NCBI RefSeq assembly: GCF_903915725.1
Contig: NZ_CAIWTY010000106.1
Coordinates: 231,780-295,779, forward strand
Origin: an uncultured Rhodopila sp.
GTDB taxonomy: Bacteria > Pseudomonadota > Alphaproteobacteria > Acetobacterales > Acetobacteraceae
DNA: 64,000 bases
Direction of reading: 5' to 3'
The translations under genes were made by a program, and so were the position numbers. Below, piece after piece: positions 8,624 through 16,615 of the stretch (position 1 is the stretch's first letter; each line of letters begins with the position of its first letter). The notes below the pieces were generated by a model that was given only the letters and a program-made list of their open reading frames with translations, was not told where the DNA came from and did no database searches.

Positions 8624-8971
8624 AGCATTTTCCGGCTGACTGGAATCGTGGCAGCGACCTTAGGCGACGCCCAAGAATAAGCGAATCGGGCGGCTGACTT
8701 TGGTCTGTCATGGCCCGGCTTGTCCGGGCCACCTGTCGCGGCAGGGTGCGGGTACAGGTGGCCCGAACAAGCCGGGCCATGACAAATGGGGAGAATGCCC
8801 TGCTCCGTCCAACCCCCTATTCCTGAAAGCGATGGGGATACGCCCGGCCATGACGGTCGAGGCAGTAGCCCCTGCTCCAGCCGGCTATGCGTCGCACTCA
8901 ACTTCGGCCTCGATTGACTCATCCCAGCACATCCACCACACCGCGTCGCAACATCTTCGTAGGAGTTGCCC
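8621..8971. repeat. Repeat-bearing intergenic region before the nitroreductase gene
   Basis: At 8621-8646 lies TAGAGCATTTTCCGGCTGAC plus TGGAA, which is also the outer arm of the palindromic element at 57224-57393. At about 8707-8785 is an inverted repeat with arms TGGCCCGGCTTGTCCGGGCC and its complement. The matching right outer arm seen at 57.4 kb is absent here. No coding region is evident up to the nitroreductase start. Confidence 0.7.
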
Positions 8972-9559
8972 ATGACCATCGAAGCCGCCGGTCTCGACCT
9001 GCTGTTCCTTGAAGCCCGCACCCACAACAAGTGGCAGGACACACCGGTTTCCGATGAAACGCTCCACACGCTCTATGACCTTCTCAAGTGGGGGCCGACA
9101 TCGGCCAACAGTTCTCCGGCGCGGTTCGTCTTCATTCGCAGCAAGGAAGGCAAGGAAAAGCTCCGCCCTGCTCTGTCGGCCGGCAATCTCGAAAAGACCC
9201 TGGCGGCGCCCGTCACCGTCATCGTGGCTTACGATCCGAAATTCTACGAGCACCTGCCGCGGCTGTTTCCGCACAACAAGGACGCGATCTCCTGGTTCGC
9301 CGGAAATGATTCGCTGGCGGCGACCACCGCGTTCCGCAACGGCACGCTGCAAGGCGCCTACCTGATCATCGCCGCACGCTCGCTGGGCCTGGATACCGGT
9401 CCGATGTCCGGCTTCGACAACGCCAAGGTCGATGCGGCGTTTTTTGGCGGCAACGGCTGGCGTTCGAACTTCCTGGTCAATATCGGCCATGGCGACGCGT
9501 CCGGAGTCTACCCGCGCTCGCCGCGGCTGGCCTTCGAAGAAGCCGTCGTCCTGGCCTGA
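8972..9559 (+). CDS. Nitroreductase-family protein, RutE/HadB-like
   Basis: 195 residues, with start ATG at 8972 chosen because AGGAG at 8961-8965 is correctly spaced; an in-frame TTG two codons earlier lies too close to it. The sequence [32 protein letters not shown] is split by variable residues but typical of the RutE branch, which reduces malonic semialdehyde to 3-hydroxypropionate using FMN and NAD(P)[17 protein letters not shown] near 150-165 is the family C-terminal block. No other pyrimidine-degradation (rut) gene is nearby, so the substrate is uncertain. Confidence 0.85.
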   Translation: MTIEAAGLDLLFLEARTHNKWQDTPVSDETLHTLYDLLKWGPTSANSSPARFVFIRSKEGKEKLRPALSAGNLEKTLAAPVTVIVAYDPKFYEHLPRLFPHNKDAISWFAGNDSLAATTAFRNGTLQGAYLIIAARSLGLDTGPMSGFDNAKVDAAFFGGNGWRSNFLVNIGHGDASGVYPRSPRLAFEEAVVLA

Positions 9560-9605
9560 TCGCGCGCTTGGCCCGGGGCGGCCGGAAGCGTAGCGTCGCC
9601 CCGCC

Positions 9606-10262
9606 ATGCGCATTCTCGCTCTTGATTCCGCCGTCTCACGATGTTCCGCAACGATCGTTGCCGATGCCGAGGTGGTGTTCGGTCTGCAGGAGGATCTGGA
9701 GCGCGGCCACGCCTCGGTTCTCGCCGTGATGGTGCGGGATTGCCTCCGCGATTCCGGATTGACGGCGGCGGACATGGATCTGGTCGCCGTCACGGTGGGA
9801 CCGGGCAGCTTCACCGGCATCCGCGGCGGCATTGCCCTCGCCCGGGGCATCGCCGTATCGGCAAATCGGCCGATTGTCGGCGTGACGGTGGGGGAGGCGC
9901 TGGCCGATTCCCTGCCGCATATGGGCGGCCGCCTGCTATGGTGCGCAATCCCCAGCCGGCGTGGCCGGATCTTCCTTGAAACCGGCGACTCCGTGCTGTC
10001 GTTGCCGATCGGCGATGTGCCGGATCCTCGGCAGCCGGTCGCGGTTGCCGGCGGCGCCGCACCCGAGGTCGCGGCCCGTCTGGCGGCGCGCGGGATTGAC
10101 GTCATGTTGACCGACGCAAGGCTGCCCACCGGCCGACACATCGCCGCGGTTGCGGAGCGCCGCTTTCGCGAGGCGATCAGGCCGCTGCCGGCGGAACCGC
10201 TTTATGTCGATGCGCCTGAGGCGAAACTTCCGGCCAGCCCCGCGCGGCGGCTGCCGGCATAA
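9606..10262 (+). CDS. tsaB: tRNA threonylcarbamoyladenosine biosynthesis protein TsaB
   Basis: 218 residues of the ASKHA-fold TsaB family. MRILALDSAVSRCSATIV at the N-terminus and VTVGPGSFTGIRGGIALARG near residues 63-82 are the hallmark motifs. TsaB is the scaffold that pairs with TsaD and TsaE to attach threonylcarbamoyl to A37 of ANN-decoding tRNAs. It is followed five bases later by rimI, the usual pairing in alphaproteobacteria. The C-terminal half is diverged, as is common for this partner. Confidence 0.93.
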   Translation: MRILALDSAVSRCSATIVADAEVVFGLQEDLERGHASVLAVMVRDCLRDSGLTAADMDLVAVTVGPGSFTGIRGGIALARGIAVSANRPIVGVTVGEALADSLPHMGGRLLWCAIPSRRGRIFLETGDSVLSLPIGDVPDPRQPVAVAGGAAPEVAARLAARGIDVMLTDARLPTGRHIAAVAERRFREAIRPLPAEPLYVDAPEAKLPASPARRLPA

Positions 10263-10267
10263 ACGCA

Positions 10268-10720
10268 ATGGTCTCTCATGCAACCATGTTGCGCCGCGCA
10301 ACCCCGGCCGACGGGGATGTCATGGCTGCGATTCACGCAGCCGCCTTTCCGCCGCCGGATGCCTGGCGCGGGGATGTGTTCAGCCAGCAACTCGGTTTGC
10401 CCGGCGTCTTCGGTCTGCTGCATCCATCCGGCGGCATGATTTTGGCGCGCGTTGCATCCGACGAAGCTGAAATCCTGACTTTGGCGGTCGCCCCCGAGGC
10501 GCGCGGGTTCGGCATTGCTGCGGCTTTGCTGCAACAGACGGCTTCCATTTGCGCGGCTCTGGGCGCCTCGGCAATCTTTCTTGAGGTTTCGGTGACCAAC
10601 ACCGCCGCCCGTGCCGCCTATGACAGTGCAGGCTTTCAGCCAGCCGGCCGACGCCGCGCCTACTACGCCGATGGGTCGGATGCGCTGGTGTTACGGCTGC
10701 GGCTGCGCGATGCCGGGTAA
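10268..10720 (+). CDS. rimI: Ribosomal protein S18-alanine N-acetyltransferase RimI
   Basis: 150 residues with a GNAT acetyltransferase fold. The acetyl-CoA loop is LAVAPEARGFGIAAALLQ (about 76-93), followed by the conserved EVSVTNTAARAAYDSAGF near 104-121. RimI acetylates the N-terminal alanine of ribosomal protein S18. Either ATG 10268 or ATG 10286 could be the start; the latter gives the common MLRRATPAD beginning and neither has a strong ribosome binding site. It follows tsaB by five bases. Confidence 0.9.
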   Translation: MVSHATMLRRATPADGDVMAAIHAAAFPPPDAWRGDVFSQQLGLPGVFGLLHPSGGMILARVASDEAEILTLAVAPEARGFGIAAALLQQTASICAALGASAIFLEVSVTNTAARAAYDSAGFQPAGRRRAYYADGSDALVLRLRLRDAG

Positions 10721-10737
10721 CCTGCCGGGGCGCCGGC

Positions 10738-10983
10738 CTAATCTCCGCGCCGTATCAACACCATGCTGATCCCGGAGGAATCGGTTTCCTGTGCCAGTAT
10801 CCGATGTCCCTGCTCAGTCGCGGTGCGCGGAACGTTCCGCAATGGTTCCTCGCCCTTCAGCCGGACAAGCAGGGTCTCACCGGGTGCCAGCTTGTCCAGC
10901 GCGAGGCGGGTTCTGACAAACGTCATGGGACATATGTCCCCGGTGATGTCGATTTCGCAGGTTACATCTTGCATAGGCGTCAC
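10738..10983 (-). CDS. TusA/SirA-family sulfur carrier-like protein
   Basis: 81 residues with the TusA fold pattern: EIDITGDICPMTFVRTRLALDKL, shown here in parts, holds the active cysteine (Cys18), and the C-terminal half is a beta-alpha-beta sulfur-transfer domain. The canonical CPxP motif reads CPMT here, so the second proline is lost, while the catalytic Cys is kept. Family members relay persulfide sulfur for tRNA thiolation or molybdenum cofactor maturation. It is transcribed divergently from mucR, sharing a 95 bp AT-rich promoter region. Confidence 0.82.
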   Translation of the reverse strand: MTPMQDVTCEIDITGDICPMTFVRTRLALDKLAPGETLLVRLKGEEPLRNVPRTATEQGHRILAQETDSSGISMVLIRRGD

Positions 10984-11078
10984 GATTCCGTTTTATTCAA
11001 TTTGTCCAGTCGCTGTTGCTAAACGGCAGATTGGCTACTTATATATATCCAGCATAAAGCGACTAGAAAGGTTCCACG
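10984..11078. promoter_or_regulatory. Shared AT-rich promoter region of tusA-like gene and mucR
   Basis: The 95 bp between these divergent genes is much more AT-rich than its surroundings (for example TACTTATATATATCCAG at about 11037-11053). MucR proteins bind AT-rich, A/T-stepped DNA and commonly repress their own gene, so autoregulation is a reasonable inference. A GAAAGG box at about 11067-11072 precedes the mucR ATG. Confidence 0.4.
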
Positions 11079-11489
11079 ATGGCTGAAAGGCCGATTGACT
11101 CCAATTTGCTCGGGCTCACCGCCCGGATCGTATCGGCGCATGTTGCCAACAACCCGCTGGATGCCGGCGGGCTGCCGCTACTGATCCGGGACGTCTACAC
11201 GACATTGAGCCGGATCGACGAAGCCCCCGCCGAACCGGTGGTAAAACAGGAACCGGCGGTGCCGATCCGCAAGTCCGTGTTTCCGGATTATATTATCTGC
11301 CTGGAGGATGGTAAGCGGCTGAAAATGCTGAAACGCCATCTGGCGACGTCCTTCAACCTGACACCGGAGCAATACCGGGAGAAATGGGGCCTCGACGCCA
11401 GCTACCCCATGGTGGCCCCCAACTACGCCGACAAGCGCTCCGCTTTGGCCAAGGAAATCGGCCTCGGCACCCGCCGCGCCGCGGAGTGA
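11079..11489 (+). CDS. mucR: MucR/Ros-family transcriptional regulator
   Basis: 136 residues. The C-terminal half carries the prokaryotic zinc-finger-like block IICLEDGKRLKMLKRHL followed by LTPEQYREKWGL and YPMVAPNYADKRSALAKEIGLG, which is diagnostic of MucR. These regulators control exopolysaccharide, motility and cell-cycle genes in alphaproteobacteria by binding AT-rich promoters and oligomerising through the N-terminus. As in many MucR proteins the finger lacks the second cysteine of Ros. Confidence 0.95.
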   Translation: MAERPIDSNLLGLTARIVSAHVANNPLDAGGLPLLIRDVYTTLSRIDEAPAEPVVKQEPAVPIRKSVFPDYIICLEDGKRLKMLKRHLATSFNLTPEQYREKWGLDASYPMVAPNYADKRSALAKEIGLGTRRAAE

Positions 11490-11533
11490 CCGCGTCCGCC
11501 TTCCCGCCGGTTTGTGAAGGTTCCGTGTCAGGA

Positions 11534-11555
11534 GACGAAACGCAGCCGTTTCGTC
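11534..11555. terminator. Hairpin between mucR and fur
   Basis: A perfect 8-bp stem, GACGAAAC and GTTTCGTC, separated by GCAGCC, lies 45 bases after the mucR stop. There is no T-run after it, so it is only a possible terminator or mRNA-stabilising hairpin. Confidence 0.3.
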
Positions 11556-11673
11556 CCCGGCGCGGCTCCGGCGACGCAAAGCAGGCTTCCCTGTCCCTGC
11601 CCCGGCATTGTATGCGATCTTCTCAGGCGCCTCCGGCGAAGGATGCGCCCGAGCGCTGACCGCAAGGAGCCGT

Positions 11674-12198
11674 ATGGAATCGCGCATCGAGCGCCTCTGC
11701 ATCGATCGGGGTCTGAAAATGACCGGCCAACGCAGGGTGATTGCGCGCGTCCTGTCAGAAGCAGCCGACCATCCTGATGTGGAAGAGCTCTACCGCCGGG
11801 CGTCGGCGCTCGATCAGCACATCTCGATTGCGACCGTCTACCGCACAGTGCGCCTGTTCGAGGAAAACGGCATTCTGGAACGCCGGGATTTCGGCGGCGG
11901 CCGCGCCCGTTATGAGCCCACGGAAGACGGCCCGCACTACCACCTGATCGACATCGAGACCGGCAAGGTCGTGGAATTTCAGGACCCGGAGCACGAGCGG
12001 CTGATGCATGCCATCGCCGCGCGCCTCGGGTTCGATGTCGTCTCTCTTCGTCTTGAACTGTTCGGCCGGCGTCGTCATGGATCGCCCGATCCGGACCATC
12101 GCGACGCGCCGAACGAGAACGCCTCTCATACGCCTACCGGTGGCCGCGACCCGCGGCCGCGCGATCCGATTAAGGACCCGGCCGATGACACAGATTGA
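11674..12198 (+). CDS. fur: Fur-family transcriptional regulator (Fur/Mur type)
   Basis: 174 residues from ATG 11674, which has a good AAGGAG box five bases upstream. The winged-helix part shows LKMTGQRRVIARVL and ISIATVYRTVRLFEENGIL, and the metal site begins with GPHYHLIDIETGKVVEF. The last replaces the zinc-binding CxxC of E. coli Fur with the DxETG form usual in alphaproteobacteria, where the orthologue often responds to manganese (Mur) as well as iron. The C-terminal 40 residues are rich in Asp, Arg and Pro and look disordered. The 3' end overlaps olsB by 14 bases. Confidence 0.9.
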   Translation: MESRIERLCIDRGLKMTGQRRVIARVLSEAADHPDVEELYRRASALDQHISIATVYRTVRLFEENGILERRDFGGGRARYEPTEDGPHYHLIDIETGKVVEFQDPEHERLMHAIAARLGFDVVSLRLELFGRRRHGSPDPDHRDAPNENASHTPTGGRDPRPRDPIKDPADDTD

Positions 12199-13009
12199 AG
12201 ACTGCACCCTCCCCGAGGATACGATCCCGCATTTTCCGGAATTGCGGACCGGGAACCTCGGCGTGCGCATCGCCGCCTGCCCGGAGGAGATCGATGCGGT
12301 GCAGGCGCTGCGCTATCGCGTCTTCTACGAGGAAATGGGCGCTCGCCCAGACGCGGCGACGATACGCACGCAGCGGGACCGTGACGCCTACGACACGGTG
12401 GCGGACCACTTGCTGGTGGTCGACCACACGCTGGGAGAGGGCCCGGAAAGCGTCGTCGGCACCTACCGGCTGATTCAGCGCGACGGTGCCAAGCGCATCG
12501 GCGGCTTTTATTCGGCCGGCGAATACGACATCTCCCGGATCGAGGCCAATCCCGGCCGCATCATGGAACTGGGCCGCTCCTGCGTCGATGGCGGCTATCG
12601 CAACCGCGCGGTGATGCAACTGCTGTGGCGCGGCATCGCGGCCTATGTGTTCCTGCACAAGATCGACCTGATGTTCGGCTGCGCCAGCCTGCCGGGGATC
12701 GACCCGGACGCGCTGGAGATGGAACTCACTTATCTTTACTACAACCATCTCGCGCCGGCCGCCGTCCGGCCGCGGGCGCTGCCGCACCGCTACATTGAAA
12801 TGCGCCGTCTTGACCGCGATTCGGTCGATGCGCGCGCCGCGCTGAACAAGCTGCCGCCGCTGATCAAGGGGTATCTCCGTCTCGGCGGTTTCGTCGGCGA
12901 CGGCGCGGTGATCGATGCGGATTTCAACACGACCGATGTCGCGGTGGTTGTGCAAACCGATCTTGTGACCGACAAGTACTACAAGCATTACGAGCGCGAT
13001 ACGCGCTGA
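12185..13009 (+). CDS. olsB: L-ornithine N(alpha)-acyltransferase OlsB (hemolysin-like GNAT)
   Basis: 274 residues from ATG 12185. It has the PlsC-independent hemolysin/OlsB pattern: QALRYRVFYEEMGARP, then GTYRLIQRDGAKRIGGFYSAGEYD, and IMELGRSCVDGGYRNRAVMQLLWRGI. OlsB transfers a 3-hydroxyacyl group from ACP to ornithine, giving lyso-ornithine lipid. The usual neighbouring O-acyltransferase (olsA/plsC) is absent here, so ornithine lipid completion would need a gene elsewhere. It overlaps fur and precedes lnt by 11 bases. Confidence 0.88.
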   Translation: MTQIEDCTLPEDTIPHFPELRTGNLGVRIAACPEEIDAVQALRYRVFYEEMGARPDAATIRTQRDRDAYDTVADHLLVVDHTLGEGPESVVGTYRLIQRDGAKRIGGFYSAGEYDISRIEANPGRIMELGRSCVDGGYRNRAVMQLLWRGIAAYVFLHKIDLMFGCASLPGIDPDALEMELTYLYYNHLAPAAVRPRALPHRYIEMRRLDRDSVDARAALNKLPPLIKGYLRLGGFVGDGAVIDADFNTTDVAVVVQTDLVTDKYYKHYERDTR

Positions 13010-13020
13010 CAGCGGGCTCG

Positions 13021-14559
13021 ATGCTGCTGTCGCTGACGGACCGCCTCGCCGCCCTGCGCGGGTGGCGGGCGGATATCGCCGCTTGCCTGGCCGGTGCGGC
13101 CTCGGCTCTGGCGTTGCCGCCGATATATGCGCTGCCCGCGCTGTTGATGGGCATTCCGGCGCTGCTGTGCCTGATCCGCGGCGCGCGCACCGCATGGATT
13201 GCGGCGCGGCGCGGCTGGTGGTTCGGCTTCGGCTTTTACACCGTCGGCCTGTATTGGATTACCGAGGCGATCCTGATCGAGGCCGAGCGCTTCTGGTGGC
13301 TGGTGCCTTTGGCGGTGCCGGCGCTGGCTGCCGTGCTCGCGGCGTTCGCCGCCATCCCCGCCGCGGTGGCGTGGCGCGCGCGTCCGGGTTGGCCGGCTGC
13401 GCTGACGCTGAGCGGCGCCTGGGTGCTGTCCGACCTCGCCAGGCAGTTCACCGCCACCGGATTTCCCTGGAATCCGCTCGGCAGCGTCTGGGAATTCCCC
13501 GGCCGCCTCGGCGACATCATGATCCAGCCGGCGTCTCTCGCCGGCGTGCATGGGCTGACCCTGGCGACTTTGGTGCTCGCGGCGACTCCGCTGCTCGGCT
13601 GGCTCTGGCGCATCGGCGGGCTGGTTCTGCTGGGGCTTTGGTGCGCCTTCGGCATCCTCCGGCTGGACCAGCCGTTGCCGCCGGCACCGGACCTGACGGT
13701 GCTGCTGATCCAGGGCAACGTCGCGCAGGGTCAGAAATGGGACCGCGGCCTGATGGTCGCGATTTTTCGGCACTATCTCGACCTGACCCGGGAAGCGGTT
13801 GCACATGCGGATGGCCGCCCGGCGGTCGTGGTCTGGCCCGAGACCGCCAGTCCCGCGCTGCTCGAAAACGACCCGCGCGCGCGTGAGGCGATTGCGGACG
13901 CCGCGGGCGGCGCTCAGGCGCTTATCGGCTCGGTCCGCTTCGATAACGCCGATCGGCCGCGCAACAGCCTGTTCGCGATCGGGGCGGGCGGGACGATCGA
14001 GACGATCTACGACAAGTGGCACCTTGTGCCGTTCGGCGAGTATGCCCCCGGCTGGGTACCGGGATCGCTGCAACTGGTGCCGGGCGGCGGTTTCGCCAGC
14101 GGCCCGGGGCCACAAACATTGCATGTCCCCGGACTGCCTCCCGTCGGGGTGCTGATCTGCTACGAAGCGATCTTCCCGAGCGAGGTCATCGACGAAGCCG
14201 ATCGGCCGGCTTGGATTGTCAATGTGACGAACGACGCCTGGTTCGGCAACTCCAGCGGCCCGCGCCAGCATCTCGCGGCGGCGCGGATGCGGGCCGTGGA
14301 GGAAGGATTGCCGCTCCTGCGCGCGGCGAACACCGGGATTTCCGCCGCCTTCGACGCCCGCGGACACGAGGTGGCACGGCTTGGCATGCAGCAGACCGGG
14401 TATCTGCCCGTGCGGTTGCCTCCCGCGATTGCGTTACCATTTTATGCACAGGCGGGTTTGTGGTTGCCGGGTGGAGCGGCTATGCTGTTCCTTATTGTTG
14501 GTTTCGCGGCGCATAAACCTTCACGAAATGGCGAACGTCCAAACATTGGGACGGTATGA
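13021..14559 (+). CDS. lnt: Apolipoprotein N-acyltransferase Lnt
   Basis: 512 residues: about seven to eight N-terminal membrane segments, then a periplasmic nitrilase-fold domain and a final membrane anchor near 480-500. The catalytic triad is visible as Glu274 (VVWPETAS), Lys332 (YDKWHLVPFGEYAP) and Cys380 (VLICYEAIFPSE). Lnt adds the third acyl chain to lipoproteins at the inner membrane. In related genomes miaB, phoH, ybeY and corC often lie upstream; here olsB is directly upstream. Confidence 0.95.
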   Translation: MLLSLTDRLAALRGWRADIAACLAGAASALALPPIYALPALLMGIPALLCLIRGARTAWIAARRGWWFGFGFYTVGLYWITEAILIEAERFWWLVPLAVPALAAVLAAFAAIPAAVAWRARPGWPAALTLSGAWVLSDLARQFTATGFPWNPLGSVWEFPGRLGDIMIQPASLAGVHGLTLATLVLAATPLLGWLWRIGGLVLLGLWCAFGILRLDQPLPPAPDLTVLLIQGNVAQGQKWDRGLMVAIFRHYLDLTREAVAHADGRPAVVVWPETASPALLENDPRAREAIADAAGGAQALIGSVRFDNADRPRNSLFAIGAGGTIETIYDKWHLVPFGEYAPGWVPGSLQLVPGGGFASGPGPQTLHVPGLPPVGVLICYEAIFPSEVIDEADRPAWIVNVTNDAWFGNSSGPRQHLAAARMRAVEEGLPLLRAANTGISAAFDARGHEVARLGMQQTGYLPVRLPPAIALPFYAQAGLWLPGGAAMLFLIVGFAAHKPSRNGERPNIGTV

Positions 14560-14728
14560 GATTTTTGCCTCTTTATCACGTCGATTTTTTCCAAAACTGA
14601 CAATTTTGGGTTGCAGTGGAGGGCGGCCACCTATAGTGTGATTCCCGGTTCCCCCGTCCCAGACTGCCGTTGGCGGAGCAAGCGTTCGAACTGTATGCGG
14701 ATGTGCTTAGAGGTAAAGGACTCATAGT

Positions 14729-15187
14729 ATGGCAGGGGCCGAACAAGCCATCGCCGGTGACCGGGAAAGCCGTCCCAGCCCCATCGACGTGCATGTCGGG
14801 TCGCGCATTCGCCTCCGTCGCACGCTGTTGGGCATGTCGCAGGAACGCCTCGGCGAATCGCTTGGTCTGACTTTTCAGCAGGTGCAGAAGTACGAACGCG
14901 GCGTTAACCGGGTCGGGGCATCACGCTTGTTCGACCTGTCCCGCGTGCTGGATGTGCCGATTAGCTTTTTCTTCGATGACATGCCGGACAGCCTTGCCGC
15001 GAACTTCGGCGGGGCTACCGGCCGCCGAACCTCCGGATCATCCGAATCGCAGGATCCGTTTGCTGACGACACGCTCAGCCGGCGCGAGACACTCGAACTG
15101 GTGCGGGCCTATTACCGCATTACCGATCCGTCGATCCGCAAGCGCGTGTTCGACCTGATCAAGTCGATGGGGCCCGCTGAGCCTTAA
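14729..15187 (+). CDS. XRE-family helix-turn-helix regulator
   Basis: 152 residues. A typical XRE domain covers about 20-80 (VGSRIRLRRTLLGMSQERLG, then LGLTFQQVQKYERGVNRVGASRL). The C-terminal part with ELVRAYYRITDPSIRKRVFDLIKSM is the conserved tail of an alphaproteobacterial regulator that commonly lies between lnt and metK. metK is not in this position here. A 169-bp region separates it from lnt. Confidence 0.88.
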   Translation: MAGAEQAIAGDRESRPSPIDVHVGSRIRLRRTLLGMSQERLGESLGLTFQQVQKYERGVNRVGASRLFDLSRVLDVPISFFFDDMPDSLAANFGGATGRRTSGSSESQDPFADDTLSRRETLELVRAYYRITDPSIRKRVFDLIKSMGPAEP

Positions 15188-15221
15188 TGCGACAGAACCA
15201 ACGATAGCCGGATCAAGAGCA

Positions 15222-15725
15222 TCAAAGTTGCGGGTTATCGAAATCCGCCGCCCGGGCGATGCTCATGGCGCTGCGCAGCGCCTCGAACAATAAAGCCCGG
15301 TCCGGTTCGTGCAAAAATGCGCCAACTTCCCTACCGTTCCCGTGGCTACTCAGCATGAGCCGCGATCCGGCTCCGCCTGCCTCCAGATTCACCTGCAGCC
15401 AAGCCGCTGGAAGTGAAAAGCTGTGCCGCCGACAGGCCGGGTCCGTCCGCGTGACCGTGAGTGTCTGGCGGTCCAGCAGGATCAGTTCGCTCGTCCGCGC
15501 CCGGCGGATATTGATCGCCAGCAGCACACCCAGCAGCGGGACCTCCAGCAGGCTGAAAAGCAGCACCGGCCAGGCGCCGAGGAGCACGAACCGCAAAGCG
15601 ATGATCAGGCTCAGCGCCACCAAGGTTCCGGCCAGGATCGCTGCGCTGCGCGGCGTCATACTGCGGTAGGGCACGATCAGCGCTTCGAATACCGGGTCGG
15701 ACGGATGGCCAGTCAGGGTCGACAT
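15222..15725 (-). CDS. DUF2244 domain membrane protein
   Basis: 167 residues matching DUF2244: FEALIVPYRSMTPRSAAIL, two membrane helices at about 28-70, then a cytosolic beta-rich part with GREVGAFLHEPDRALLFEAL. Function of the family is unknown; in many alphaproteobacteria it sits near cytochrome oxidase or endonuclease III genes, not seen here. Convergent with the XRE gene and co-directional with the next small gene. Confidence 0.8.
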   Translation of the reverse strand: MSTLTGHPSDPVFEALIVPYRSMTPRSAAILAGTLVALSLIIALRFVLLGAWPVLLFSLLEVPLLGVLLAINIRRARTSELILLDRQTLTVTRTDPACRRHSFSLPAAWLQVNLEAGGAGSRLMLSSHGNGREVGAFLHEPDRALLFEALRSAMSIARAADFDNPQL

Positions 15726-15794
15726 CGGCCAAACCTAACACATCCATCCGGTGCAGCCAGGGCGCGCCGGGTTCGTTCGACCGAGGGATGAACG

Positions 15795-16286
15795 CTACCG
15801 CGTCATCCCTTTCTCGCCGATACCAAATCCTCCAGCCGCATTCGCCAGACGCTGCAGATCGGTGCGCGACACCATGACGTCGGCAGCCGCGCCGCAATTG
15901 CCGGCCACTTTCGCAGTCTGCGCCCCGGCCCAATGGACAATGTACAGCAAGGACGGCTCGGTCCGGCGGCTTTCCACCACCAAGCTGCCGCCATCCGCCG
16001 CCATCACATTCGGGTCGAGCGAGCATGTTCCGGCGGCCAGGCCAGTCGGGGATATGACGGTCGCGGGAATGGTCATCTCCCACATGTCGGTGTCCTGGGA
16101 CCCGGGTTTGAACACCACGATGTCACCGACCTTGGGGCGAAATTCATCCAACTGGAGCACCAGGAAAGTGCTGACGCAGCCTGTCACCATGATTGCCATC
16201 GCCGCCAGAACCGGCAGCCATGCCGCAAACGGCACCCTTTGGTGGGATGAGTTCCGGCCGGGTTCGTGCTGGTCAGATCGTCTCAT
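15795..16286 (-). CDS. Single-pass membrane-anchored protein, paralogue of the 42.7 kb protein
   Basis: 163 residues with one N-terminal membrane segment (LPVLAAMAIMVTGCVSTFLVL, at about 24-44) and a soluble, presumably periplasmic, domain. I do not recognise a named family. It is clearly homologous to the product at 42694-43152: both have VGDIVVF near 53, GGSLVVE, HWAG..TA, then NCGA/DCGA, AD-VS-DL and AAGGFGI/AAGGYGI. Three cysteines are retained in the soluble part (CSLD, NCGA and the membrane-end Cys). Function unknown. Confidence 0.72.
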   Translation of the reverse strand: MRRSDQHEPGRNSSHQRVPFAAWLPVLAAMAIMVTGCVSTFLVLQLDEFRPKVGDIVVFKPGSQDTDMWEMTIPATVISPTGLAAGTCSLDPNVMAADGGSLVVESRRTEPSLLYIVHWAGAQTAKVAGNCGAAADVMVSRTDLQRLANAAGGFGIGEKGMTR

Positions 16287-16615
16287 GTTTCATGTGCCTT
16301 CAGTCGCAAGCGCGTTGGAGAGCGCATAGGAGAAGGATATTGTGCAGCGCAGCATAAAAGCAAGGACAGAGTTGGAGAGCCGAACCGACCCGGCCGAACT
16401 GGCGCAGGAGGAACACACACGCGCGACCAAGTGGCGCCGGGTTGCGCCGGATCATTGACCGGCCTGTCGTAACATCTGCCATGCGTGACGGCTGATTCCG
16501 CCGCGCCGGCACGCGGCGGCCGGGAGTCCGACCGGCGTCATGAAGCCTTTGCTTGCAGACTCCCGACCTTCCGCCTATGTGGGGGCGCCAAGGTAGCGGA
16601 AAGGCTCACCCGCCC

